Shown here in pieces: positions 1 through 5,494 of a DNA stretch of 8,213 bases. Where the stretch lies: positions 1-8,213 of the forward strand of contig JAUWMJ010000111.1 of the NCBI GenBank assembly GCA_030613225.1, read 5' to 3'. The stretch is from Desulfobacterales bacterium (lineage in GTDB: Bacteria; Desulfobacterota; Desulfobacteria; Desulfobacterales; JAUWMJ01). The notes below the pieces were generated by a model. That model did no database searches and was not told where the DNA came from. It was given only the letters and a program-made list of their open reading frames with translations. Numbering within the stretch: the first letter of the stretch is position 1; the number at the start of each line of letters is the position of its first letter. Position numbers and translations under genes: made by a program.

Positions 1-1
1 A

Positions 2-82
2 GCGATAAGCAGAGCGGTTCAAAGAGGTGAACACTTGGTTGCGGAACGTAAATTATCTTTAAGTAATGATAGAAACGCATAA
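2..82 (+). CDS. Possible 3' end of a plus-strand gene cut by the window edge
   Basis: Frame 2 is open from the window edge to a TAA at 80-82 and encodes 26 residues (begins AISRAVQRGEHLV, ends SNDRNA). The composition is plausible for a charged, helical protein C-terminus. I do not recognise the family, and 26 open codons can occur by chance. Support is contextual: the stop lies 9 bp before the predicted insertion target of the recombinase element, and elements of this kind often sit just behind genes. Sequence left of the window would settle it. Confidence 0.35.
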   Translation, partial: AISRAVQRGEHLVAERKLSLSNDRNA

Positions 83-91
83 AATCATGGG

Positions 92-97
92 CGTCCC
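92..97. repeat. Left flanking direct repeat CGTCCC (predicted crossover core)
   Basis: CGTCCC abuts the outer edge of the left inverted repeat and recurs in the same orientation abutting the right one. A 6-bp identical segment at both junctions fits either the overlap region between staggered tyrosine-recombinase cuts or a target duplication. A hexamer match alone is weak. Its exact position against both repeat arms is what makes it credible. Confidence 0.6.
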
Positions 98-112
98 TTA
101 TGTTGTGTGTTT
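98..112 (+). repeat. Left terminal inverted repeat of the recombinase element
   Basis: TTATGTTGTGTGTTT matches the reverse complement of 4620-4634 (TTATGTTGCGAGTTT) at 13 of 15 positions. It is likely a recombinase binding arm, with the crossover core CGTCCC directly outside. Similarity to the right end decays beyond 15 bp. Confidence 0.65.
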
Positions 113-217
113 TCATATCTTATTGAAATTGTATGATTATATTGGCATTCTGGCTTTTTGAAGATATGTGGTATATATTCAGGTAGTTATTCATTTTTTA
201 GCCCTTTTTATAATTTC

Positions 218-230
218 ACTGACAACATAA
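218..230 (+). repeat. Internal copy of the end motif, reversed orientation
   Basis: ACTGACAACATAA matches ACTCACAACATAA of the right-end subterminal repeat at 12 of 13 positions. It lies about 120 bp inside the left end, pointing opposite to the left terminal arm. It may be an accessory recombinase-binding site. It sits between the last recombinase gene and the terminus, so it is not coding. An AT-rich motif of this length has some chance of arising randomly. Confidence 0.4.
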
Positions 231-283
231 TAAATTTCAGGTATGCGCACTTCTCTTCAGCCGGCCTGGACTTGTTTTTCCCC

Positions 284-1303
284 TTAAAGACTATCGAGCC
301 AGTTTAATGTTTTCTCTTTATTCTTCCAGTCAATCAACTCGTTTATTTTTCTATCATTGTTTAAATTTGATTGAGTATACTCTATAAACCGCTTTTGAAC
401 ATCTCTTCTTTTCGGTAAATCAAGATGCAAATAAACCATAGTCGATCCAAGTTTCTCATGACCTAAATGGTTTTTTATCTCAGTTAATGACGCCCCTGAC
501 ATCAACATGTTAACAGCACAAGAATGCCTGAAGCTGTGCACAGGGTTGATAAATTTCAGCTTTTTTTCTGGAAGAGTTTTATTCAAATACTTTTTGCATA
601 TTTGATAAATGCCGTGTCGTGTTAACGATTCCTTACGCTGGTTAATAAACAGGCTGTCTTCATACAACGGTTTTGGAGCCAGACGATAATTTTTAATGTA
701 TTGTTCAACAAGAGCTGCTGTTTTAGGCAAAAGCTGCACCCGTCGATACCGGTTGCCTTTTCCCAAAATGGCAAGCATTCTGTTTTTCTGATCAAAATAG
801 TCAATCTTTAGCGCAGCAAGTTCACTTGCCCTGGCACCTGAGTCATAAAGAAGATGCATAAGCGTATAATCGCGGAAGCCATCTTTTTTTTTCAGATCAA
901 CTGAGCCAAAGACTTTGAGAACTTCATCATGCGTCAAAAAGCCGATTAAAGGCTTCTGCCATCGCTTTTGAGGAATATTAAGGATCATTTCGGCGATCTG
1001 GCGATGTTCCGGATACAGTAATCTGATCATCTTTGCCAGCGATTTAAGGGTGGCTAAACGGCTGTTTCTGGTCCTTGTGCAATTTTCTCTTTGCTCTTCA
1101 AGATGATTTAAAAAATCAAATATTAAATCGGGTGTGAGATGTTCTACATGTATGTCTTTGACTGCCTGATTTTGAAAGGCCGCTGCAAACTTTAAGAACA
1201 AAGTAAAAGACTGGCGATAAGATTTGATAGTTTCATCACTTGCCCCTTTTATCCGGGGAAGATACTGATCAAAAAATTGATGAAGACAACTTGATAGTTT
1301 CAT
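284..1303 (-). CDS. ritC: Tyrosine recombinase, third of the trio (RitC-like)
   Basis: A 339-residue site-specific recombinase/integrase of the XerC/D-like tyrosine recombinase family. An N-terminal SAM-like core-binding domain covers roughly residues 5-95, and the catalytic domain roughly 120-310. All six active-site positions are visible: R158 in GARASEL, K182 in the GKGN beta-hairpin, H256 and R259 in HSFRH, H282 in LGHE, and the nucleophile Y291 in MVYLH. It should therefore cleave and rejoin DNA through a 3'-phosphotyrosine. The ATG overlaps the stop of the preceding recombinase by 4 bp (ATGA), and AGGAAGA lies 4-5 bp upstream, so translation is probably coupled. About 30 charged residues follow the catalytic domain. 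It is the last gene before the left element end, and I see no convincing hairpin-plus-T-tract terminator after it. Confidence 0.93.
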   Translation of the reverse strand: MKLSSCLHQFFDQYLPRIKGASDETIKSYRQSFTLFLKFAAAFQNQAVKDIHVEHLTPDLIFDFLNHLEEQRENCTRTRNSRLATLKSLAKMIRLLYPEHRQIAEMILNIPQKRWQKPLIGFLTHDEVLKVFGSVDLKKKDGFRDYTLMHLLYDSGARASELAALKIDYFDQKNRMLAILGKGNRYRRVQLLPKTAALVEQYIKNYRLAPKPLYEDSLFINQRKESLTRHGIYQICKKYLNKTLPEKKLKFINPVHSFRHSCAVNMLMSGASLTEIKNHLGHEKLGSTMVYLHLDLPKRRDVQKRFIEYTQSNLNNDRKINELIDWKNKEKTLNWLDSL

Positions 1304-2271
1304 ATTTCTTCCTGTCGGCTTATTGCAAAATCGACTAATCCCTGCCGGTGCTCGGCATCGACAACTTTAAGATAAACGGCAGTATATCGATATTTGCTGT
1401 GTCCCAAATATACTGCCAGTATCGGCAATGCATTCTGGAGTGGTTTGCCCCGTTGTTTGATTCTTTTCAGAGTATTTATGGCAAAAGAGTGCCTTAAGCT
1501 GTGTGGCGTGGGATTTCCAAAGGTTGTATTGGCGATAACTCGCCTGGGCTGATTAATACCGATATTTTTAACGGCCTGGCCAAATGCCTTGTAAATCCTG
1601 TTGGTTGATAATGTACGGCCGTTTTGTCCGGGCAAAAGATATGTGGTTTGATCCTGGATAAAGGCTTTTCGTACGGAAAGATAATTACCCATTTCATTGA
1701 TGACAGTCTTAGGAACCGGTATCAATCTATCTTTACTGAACTTGGTCTTTTCAATATATATGGTTCCTTCGTTGTCACGATAGTGGCTTGGTCTAAGCCG
1801 TAAGGGTTCGCTGATCCTCATGCCGCATCGGGCAAGCAGCAATATGGCAATGTACACGGAATAATCCTTAAAAAAATACATAGGATCTTTTCGAATAGCG
1901 CTCTGAACAACAGAAAGCAGTTTAGCGATTTTATCCGTTGAGAATACAAATGGGATAAAGGCATTTTCAGCAAACGAACAAATATCAATTACAGGGTTTT
2001 CATCTATGATTTGCCGGCGAACAAGGTAATTAAAAAATCCGCGAACCGCCAATAAAATTGCATTGAATGTTCGCTGTTTTTCTTTGAGACTTTTTTTAAA
2101 ATCAAGGAAAAATGGAGGCCCCAGGTCATCCAGACCGGCTTCTTTGTCACATACATACCGATCAAACGAGTAAAGCCATGGTCTCAGATTACTTTCCGTA
2201 TAGCCAAGTGAGCATCGATAGCTTATATACTCTCTGAGCAATAAGCCTAAAGTGCTTTTAAAGTGTCTCAT
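1300..2271 (-). CDS. ritB: Tyrosine recombinase, second of the trio (RitB-like)
   Basis: A 323-residue tyrosine recombinase from the ATG at 2271. One codon further upstream, a TTG at 2274 would add one residue, but the ATG is preferred. The core-binding domain is roughly residues 5-90 and the catalytic domain roughly 110-315. Numbered from the TTG, active-site residues are R153 (GMRISEP), K178 (TKFSKDR), H258 and R261 (HSLRH), H292 (LGHS) and Y301 (AVYLK), all present. A short insertion rich in basic residues (KRIKQRGKP) lies between the HxxR box and the GH box, where related enzymes are more compact. It overlaps the previous recombinase by 14 bp and has an AGGGG-type ribosome site. The trio architecture suggests the three proteins act together, possibly as a hetero-oligomer. 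That is inference. Confidence 0.93.
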   Translation of the reverse strand: MRHFKSTLGLLLREYISYRCSLGYTESNLRPWLYSFDRYVCDKEAGLDDLGPPFFLDFKKSLKEKQRTFNAILLAVRGFFNYLVRRQIIDENPVIDICSFAENAFIPFVFSTDKIAKLLSVVQSAIRKDPMYFFKDYSVYIAILLLARCGMRISEPLRLRPSHYRDNEGTIYIEKTKFSKDRLIPVPKTVINEMGNYLSVRKAFIQDQTTYLLPGQNGRTLSTNRIYKAFGQAVKNIGINQPRRVIANTTFGNPTPHSLRHSFAINTLKRIKQRGKPLQNALPILAVYLGHSKYRYTAVYLKVVDAEHRQGLVDFAISRQEEI

Positions 2272-3418
2272 CAAACAGCCCCTTTAACATTAACTTTATA
2301 TGGATATGAAGATAACGTTTCGTAGATTGAACGTTGTCGTGGCCCATCATCTGTTTGACTTCAAAAATGGATGCACCGCTTTCCAGTAAATTCTGGGCGT
2401 ATGTATGTCTGAGCCAGTAGGCTGATGATAAAGGATTGATCTTTCGCATGGCAACCGTGATGTCGCAGCTGACTGTTGCTGCAGTGACTGGTCGAAAAGG
2501 AGCATTAAAGGTTAAAAACAGTGCACGGTGATCACTTTCAGGTCTGCATCCCACAATATATGCGGCAATTGCTTTGATTGTAATTTCGGGCAAGGGAAGC
2601 TTGATGGGATTAGCACTTTTTCTATCGGGAAGACTTATTTCTTTTTTGGTAAATGATATATCATCCAGCCGGATCAGACCGACCTCTTTGGGACGAAGGC
2701 CCAGCGTATATCCTAAATGAACCATGGCCGAAGTTCGAAGCTCTTTGCAACTGCCTGTGGACAGGCCCGCGAACAGCGCTTTTACTTCACTGGATCGTAA
2801 AAACTTCGGGGGCTGGGCTTGCGCGAATATGGGGGCGCCGACAATCAAAGGGGCCAAATCCCTTTTTAGAATCTTGCGGTAAAAATACAGGTATCTTAAA
2901 AACCCGCGCAGATAAGAGCGGTTGTATCGGCAGGTTGACGGCATAAAGCGAGCGTTAAATTCAGCAAGAAAATCGTCTATCTGCTCAATCTTTACAGCGT
3001 AAAGATCAATTGCTTGTTTTGACAGGTAATCATTGAACGCAGATAGAACATTTCTGGTTTGAACAATTGAGGAACGATGAACATGCCTTATCTTTTCATA
3101 ATAAATCAGATAATCTTCATAGATATCCGGCAATCGCTCAAAGGGCTTTATTATCGGAGCTGTTATTATTTTCCGGTCGCAAAGATAACGGCTAAGGCCT
3201 CTCACGGCCATAGATGTATGAGAAAGACCGCTGTGTATTTGAAAGGCAGTTAACATGTTATGGGTGAAAATATCGCTCCATTCGGTTTTTCGATGGGTTA
3301 TAAATTCTTGAAAATGATTTAAAGCGTTTTCATAATTTCTGATGGTACCAGAAGCGTAATCAGCGGATATCATCCATAACAGGTAATCACTGACGGCTTT
3401 TTCTAATCGCTTAACCAT
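2258..3418 (-). CDS. ritA: Tyrosine recombinase, first of the trio (RitA-like)
   Basis: A 386-residue tyrosine recombinase, the longest of the three. It appears to have two tandem N-terminal SAM-like DNA-binding segments: about residues 3-85, ending near RGLSRYL, and about 98-182, ending near LRGFLRYLYFYR. The catalytic domain covers about 205-380. Active-site residues are R242 (GLRPKEVG), K267, R337, H360 (MMGHD) and Y369 (KRYLHIH). The first position of the usual HxxR box is Tyr (Y334-W-L-R337), a substitution tolerated in some active family members. The ATG is 2 bp after the stop of the upstream small gene, with a strong GGAGGA inside that gene's last codons. The 3' end overlaps the next recombinase. 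The extra DNA-binding segment suggests contact with longer or doubled sites. Confidence 0.93.
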   Translation of the reverse strand: MVKRLEKAVSDYLLWMISADYASGTIRNYENALNHFQEFITHRKTEWSDIFTHNMLTAFQIHSGLSHTSMAVRGLSRYLCDRKIITAPIIKPFERLPDIYEDYLIYYEKIRHVHRSSIVQTRNVLSAFNDYLSKQAIDLYAVKIEQIDDFLAEFNARFMPSTCRYNRSYLRGFLRYLYFYRKILKRDLAPLIVGAPIFAQAQPPKFLRSSEVKALFAGLSTGSCKELRTSAMVHLGYTLGLRPKEVGLIRLDDISFTKKEISLPDRKSANPIKLPLPEITIKAIAAYIVGCRPESDHRALFLTFNAPFRPVTAATVSCDITVAMRKINPLSSAYWLRHTYAQNLLESGASIFEVKQMMGHDNVQSTKRYLHIHIKLMLKGLFDETL

Positions 3419-3420
3419 GT

Positions 3421-3831
3421 TCAGTCCTCCTTAAGTGACCGGCAGATAAGATTACGTATCGTGGCCGGATCATATCTTTCCATTTGCTGCCGGGATGTAA
3501 GAAGTCTTAAAGGCTGGTTTACAGGTTTTTCCGGCAAAGAGAGTACCTGAAAAAAATAGCCGTCAAAAGCGATTAAATCTTTGTCGATTAAAGCATTCCT
3601 GGCAGCCAGGTATCCATCTGCTGATATCCTTAAAAGTGAATAAATTTTATCGTAACTGTAATAAGAGACTCCGTTCCGATCAGCCACCAGTATAAGAAAC
3701 AAGTAAAGTAATAGTTCATGGCGGCTAAGACTCTCCCAGAATCCGTCACGTAAAAACCGATGTTCGATAAATGCAAAACTGCCGGTAATCCTGCGCACTC
3801 TTTTAGAAGAAAGTATTTTTGTTTTTATCAT
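3421..3831 (-). CDS. Small winged-helix-like protein of the recombinase operon
   Basis: A 136-residue soluble protein with no signal peptide or membrane segment. Residues about 36-95 (SRHELLLYLFLILVADRNG, then a second helix YSYDKIYSLL, helix AARNALIDKDLI and a short beta wing around FDGYFFQVLSLP) have the layout of a winged helix-turn-helix, as in replication-initiator or regulator DNA-binding domains. I do not recognise a named family. The start is fixed by AGGAGA 6 bp upstream of the ATG. Its stop is followed 2 bp later by the first recombinase start, whose ribosome site lies within this gene, so the two are translationally tied. Likely roles are a DNA-bending or recombination-directionality factor, or an operon regulator. 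Both are inference from position and fold. Confidence 0.7.
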   Translation of the reverse strand: MIKTKILSSKRVRRITGSFAFIEHRFLRDGFWESLSRHELLLYLFLILVADRNGVSYYSYDKIYSLLRISADGYLAARNALIDKDLIAFDGYFFQVLSLPEKPVNQPLRLLTSRQQMERYDPATIRNLICRSLKED

Positions 3832-3917
3832 GATTTATCTCCTTTGCCGGCCACCTTATAACCAATTTTTAAGAAAAGCTATCGAGTATCCTTTTGCAAG
3901 CTTTTTGACAAAAACAC

Positions 3918-4349
3918 TTAACATCTTGGAATGACAACAATTTGTCCTTTAAACGCGTCTCTTTTTTTATTGAAGGGTATGAGCTTATAAGTACCTGGTT
4001 TGATATCAGAAAAATGCTTTAACGCGTCTCTTTTGTAAGATCGTTTCAATCGGCGTTTTTTATCCCTGTTTTTCTGTAATTCACGGTTTCGATCACAATA
4101 ATCCGGGCGCTGTTTTCGATAATGCCGATAATATCCGGGATGCTTTTCAATCCACTGTTTATGGTAATCCCTTTGATCGTTTTTATAATCAGAATCATAT
4201 GCTATTTTACTTTGTTTCCATTTGTTTTTTCTGACACGCTGGCAGACTTTTCTGTTGCAGTACTTCTGGCTTTTTACGCGGGGGTTAGCAAAAACGATTC
4301 TGCCGCAATTGGCACATTTAATCATTGTCTTCATGGTATTTTTTACCAT
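3918..4349 (-). CDS. Cys4 zinc-finger, highly basic protein leading the recombinase operon
   Basis: A 143-residue protein very rich in Lys, Arg and Tyr. A four-cysteine zinc-ribbon-like motif lies near the N-terminus (C12-x2-C15, C31-x4-C36; core CANCG and CNRKVCQR). It is followed by a long basic helical tract with repeated aromatic-basic units (KWKQ, WIEKHPGYYRHYRKQRPDY, RNRELQKNRDKKRR). I recall similar short proteins near mobile elements in deltaproteobacteria, acidobacteria and planctomycetes, with no assigned function. DNA or RNA binding is the natural inference. The start is uncertain: in-frame ATGs exist at residues 1, 6 and 9, and none has a clear Shine-Dalgarno. It is separated from the next gene by 86 bp, unlike the tight spacing downstream. 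A 14-bp DNA repeat lies inside its 3' half. Confidence 0.75.
   Translation of the reverse strand: MVKNTMKTMIKCANCGRIVFANPRVKSQKYCNRKVCQRVRKNKWKQSKIAYDSDYKNDQRDYHKQWIEKHPGYYRHYRKQRPDYCDRNRELQKNRDKKRRLKRSYKRDALKHFSDIKPGTYKLIPFNKKRDAFKGQIVVIPRC
3952..4034 (-). repeat. Two 14-bp direct repeats inside the zinc-finger gene
   Basis: AACGCGTCTCTTTT occurs identically at 3952-3965 and 4021-4034, a period of 69 bp or 23 codons. On the coding strand it encodes KRDAFK and KRDALK in the C-terminal half. It may reflect a small internal duplication of a 23-residue unit, although the residues between do not clearly repeat. Confidence 0.5.
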
Positions 4350-4602
4350 AAAGGCAAAAATGTATCATGTTTGGTCTATTGCAGAAGAATAAGATCTGAT
4401 AAGGAAGTAAAAGAAATTAAAATATGGAGGAGGATAAAGCTGAGGGGCTAATTGTTCTTACTCATTGTCACACGATTTCTTATTTAGGAGGTTATGACAT
4501 TTGAACCCATAAGAATTTCTTTTGTATTCTGATGATAACTCAAGTATAAAAATAAAATCCAAAGAAAATATATTTACTTAAAAATCCGGAAAGTATATCT
4601 AA

Positions 4603-4619
4603 AAACTCACAACATAACT
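4603..4619 (+). repeat. Subterminal copy of the right-end motif (17-bp tandem)
   Basis: AAACTCACAACATAACT is followed directly by AAACTCGCAACATAACG (4620-4636), a tandem with period 17 differing at 2 positions. The outer copy is the terminal inverted repeat. The inner copy may be a second recombinase-binding site, making the right end a double arm while the left end has only one clear arm. Confidence 0.6.
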
Positions 4620-4634
4620 AAACTCGCAACATAA
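4620..4634 (-). repeat. Right terminal inverted repeat of the recombinase element
   Basis: AAACTCGCAACATAA is the inverted counterpart of 98-112 (13/15). CGTCCC follows immediately outside. Together with the left end it defines the predicted element boundary. Confidence 0.65.
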
Positions 4635-4640
4635 CGTCCC
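4635..4640. repeat. Right flanking direct repeat CGTCCC
   Basis: Same hexamer and orientation as 92-97, touching the outer edge of the right inverted repeat. It is either the shared crossover core or a short target duplication. Confidence 0.6.
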
Positions 4641-4715
4641 CCATTTAACGTACAAGATAGGATGGGGTATTGTCAAAGTATCTGAAAGGGAGAAATGCTT
4701 GGGAATATCTTCCTC

Positions 4716-4743
4716 TTGACTTATATAACAAATATGTTAATAT
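4716..4743 (+). promoter_or_regulatory. Promoter and palindromic operator of the first toxin-antitoxin pair
   Basis: TTGACT at 4716-4721 (-35) is followed after 16 bp by TAATAT at 4738-4743 (-10), with an extended TG element before it. Within the spacer lies an imperfect palindrome (arms AACA/TGTT at 4727-4730 and 4735-4738, widening to ATAT on each side). This is the expected place for autorepression by the XRE antitoxin. Only 6 bp separate the -10 from the toxin ATG, so the transcript would start at or within the start codon. Confidence 0.55.
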
Positions 4744-4749
4744 TGACAT

Positions 4750-5082
4750 ATGGAATGGCAGATTACCTATTTCAGTGAAAATGTTCGTAAAATCATAGAT
4801 AATTGGCCGGTTGGGATTAGAGCTTTTTACGCAAGAATAACTGATAGGATAAAATTATACGGACCAAATCTGGGAATGCCATTTACCCGCACGATGGGCA
4901 ACGGTCTATATGAGATCCGGGCCAGGGGGAAAGAAGGTATTGGGCGTGCTTTTTTCTGCACAGTTGTTGGTAATAAAATAATTATTTTACATGCATTTAT
5001 TAAAAAAACCAAAAAGACCCCGCAAAAGGAATTGAAAATTGCTCGTCAAAGATTAAAGGAGGTTTGCCATGAAAACCCATGA
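4750..5082 (+). CDS. HigB/Gp49-like type II toxin
   Basis: A 110-residue RelE/ParE-superfamily toxin of the phage Gp49-like (HigB-type) group. Known members are ribosome-dependent mRNA interferases kept inactive by a cognate antitoxin. Family signatures are clear: GLYEIR at 52-57, GRAFFCTVV around 65-73, ILHAFIKKTKKTP at 79-91, and the helical basic tail IARQRLKEV. Length is normal for the family. The ATG at 4750 has no Shine-Dalgarno and directly follows the predicted -10, which points to a leaderless mRNA. The 3' end overlaps the antitoxin start by 14 bp. Toxin-first order is typical of HigBA systems. The gene begins about 115 bp outside the right end of the recombinase element. Confidence 0.92.
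   Translation: MEWQITYFSENVRKIIDNWPVGIRAFYARITDRIKLYGPNLGMPFTRTMGNGLYEIRARGKEGIGRAFFCTVVGNKIIILHAFIKKTKKTPQKELKIARQRLKEVCHENP
5055..5063 (+). promoter_or_regulatory. Strong ribosome binding site of the antitoxin
   Basis: AAAGGAGGT, a near-perfect Shine-Dalgarno, lies 5 bp before the ATG at 5069 and within the toxin's last codons. It fixes the antitoxin start. It also suggests much higher translation of the antitoxin than of the toxin, which has no ribosome site. Confidence 0.85.
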
Positions 5083-5389
5083 TGGAATGATTAATAAATG
5101 GATGCAAGACCCTGCTTTCAAAAAAGAATACGATATCCTGGAGCCTGAGTTTTCTGTATTTGACGTACTATTAAAAGCACGAAACAAAGCCGGACTAACT
5201 CAATCAGATGTAGCTGAGCGAATGGGCACTAAAACTCCTGCTGTCGCCCGATTAGAATCAGGAGGAGGCAGTAAAAAGCATTCGCCATCCATTGAAACGC
5301 TCCGCAAATATGCTGAAGCTGTTGGTTGCGATTTACAAATAAAATTAGTGTCACGCAAAGCAAGGCTCACATCAAACCACTCAACCTGA
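5069..5389 (+). CDS. XRE-family antitoxin (HigA-like)
   Basis: A 106-residue helix-turn-helix protein of the XRE/Cro family, partner of the upstream toxin. The HTH spans about residues 33-65 (LLKARNKAGLTQSDVAERMG then KTPAVARLESG), followed by the usual SIETLRKYAEAVGCDLQIKL extension. It is expected to bind the toxin and repress the shared promoter by binding the palindrome upstream. The start is well supported by AAAGGAGGT at 5055-5063, 5 bp before the ATG and inside the toxin gene. The strong ribosome site contrasts with the absent one for the toxin, favouring antitoxin excess. The last residues (RLTSNHST) are not conserved in feel, and the stop lies at a possible transposon junction. Confidence 0.92.
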   Translation: MKTHDGMINKWMQDPAFKKEYDILEPEFSVFDVLLKARNKAGLTQSDVAERMGTKTPAVARLESGGGSKKHSPSIETLRKYAEAVGCDLQIKLVSRKARLTSNHST

Positions 5390-5494
5390 CCCCAGGATTT
5401 ATTACATATTTATTTTCATAATTTCAAATGCCTTTTTGTCTTAACGATAGTTTTTGATTCCCTTTTAACTGTGCATTGTGTATGTCCTTTTACC

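Larger units (their letters stand above)
98..4634 (-). mobile_element. RIT-like tyrosine-recombinase element with two extra genes
   Basis: A 4537-bp unit holds five minus-strand genes and nothing else recognisable. Its ends carry a 15-bp imperfect inverted repeat (98-112 against 4620-4634, 13/15 matching; the first eight bases TTATGTTG are identical). CGTCCC is directly repeated immediately outside both ends (92-97 and 4635-4640). Three adjacent, coupled tyrosine recombinases are the hallmark of Recombinase-In-Trio elements, whose published form is essentially just the three recombinase genes. Here two small genes, a Cys4 basic protein and a winged-helix-like protein, precede them in the same direction. 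Boundaries are my inference from the repeats. The enzymatic roles of the individual RIT recombinases are not established as far as I know. Confidence 0.75.
4350..4634. other. Non-coding right end of the recombinase element
   Basis: This 285-bp AT-rich stretch holds the upstream region of the five-gene operon and the right element end. No ORF of credible coding character is present. On the minus strand a weak extended -10-like TGATACATT lies 13-21 bp before the first start codon, but without a good -35, so I do not call a promoter. On the plus strand two purine-rich Shine-Dalgarno-like runs (near 4424-4434 and 4486-4491) precede only very short reading frames (about 11-12 codons). The outermost 32 bp carry tandem copies of the end motif. 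Confidence 0.5.

Noticed and set aside
2653..2946. Plus-strand 97-residue frame
   Set aside because: Antisense to the catalytic part of the first recombinase, whose motifs are unmistakable.
4122..4451. Plus-strand 109-residue frame
   Set aside because: It lies mostly antisense to the Cys4 basic protein. The hydrophobic stretch comes from reverse reading of Lys/Tyr-rich codons, and there is no ribosome site.
4424..4545. Strong plus-strand Shine-Dalgarno-like runs suggesting small leader peptides
   Set aside because: The frames that follow are only about 11-12 codons, with poor spacing or a TTG start. I see nothing that they would regulate.
4639..4667. CCCCAT and ATGGGG as a terminator hairpin
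   Set aside because: Six-bp arms are separated by 17 bp with no T-tract. It may relate to the target palindrome, but I cannot support a terminator.
5471..5494. GTG start extending transposase copy 1 by eight codons
   Set aside because: Copy 2 has GTA at the same place and no other start there, so the conserved ATG is the better start.
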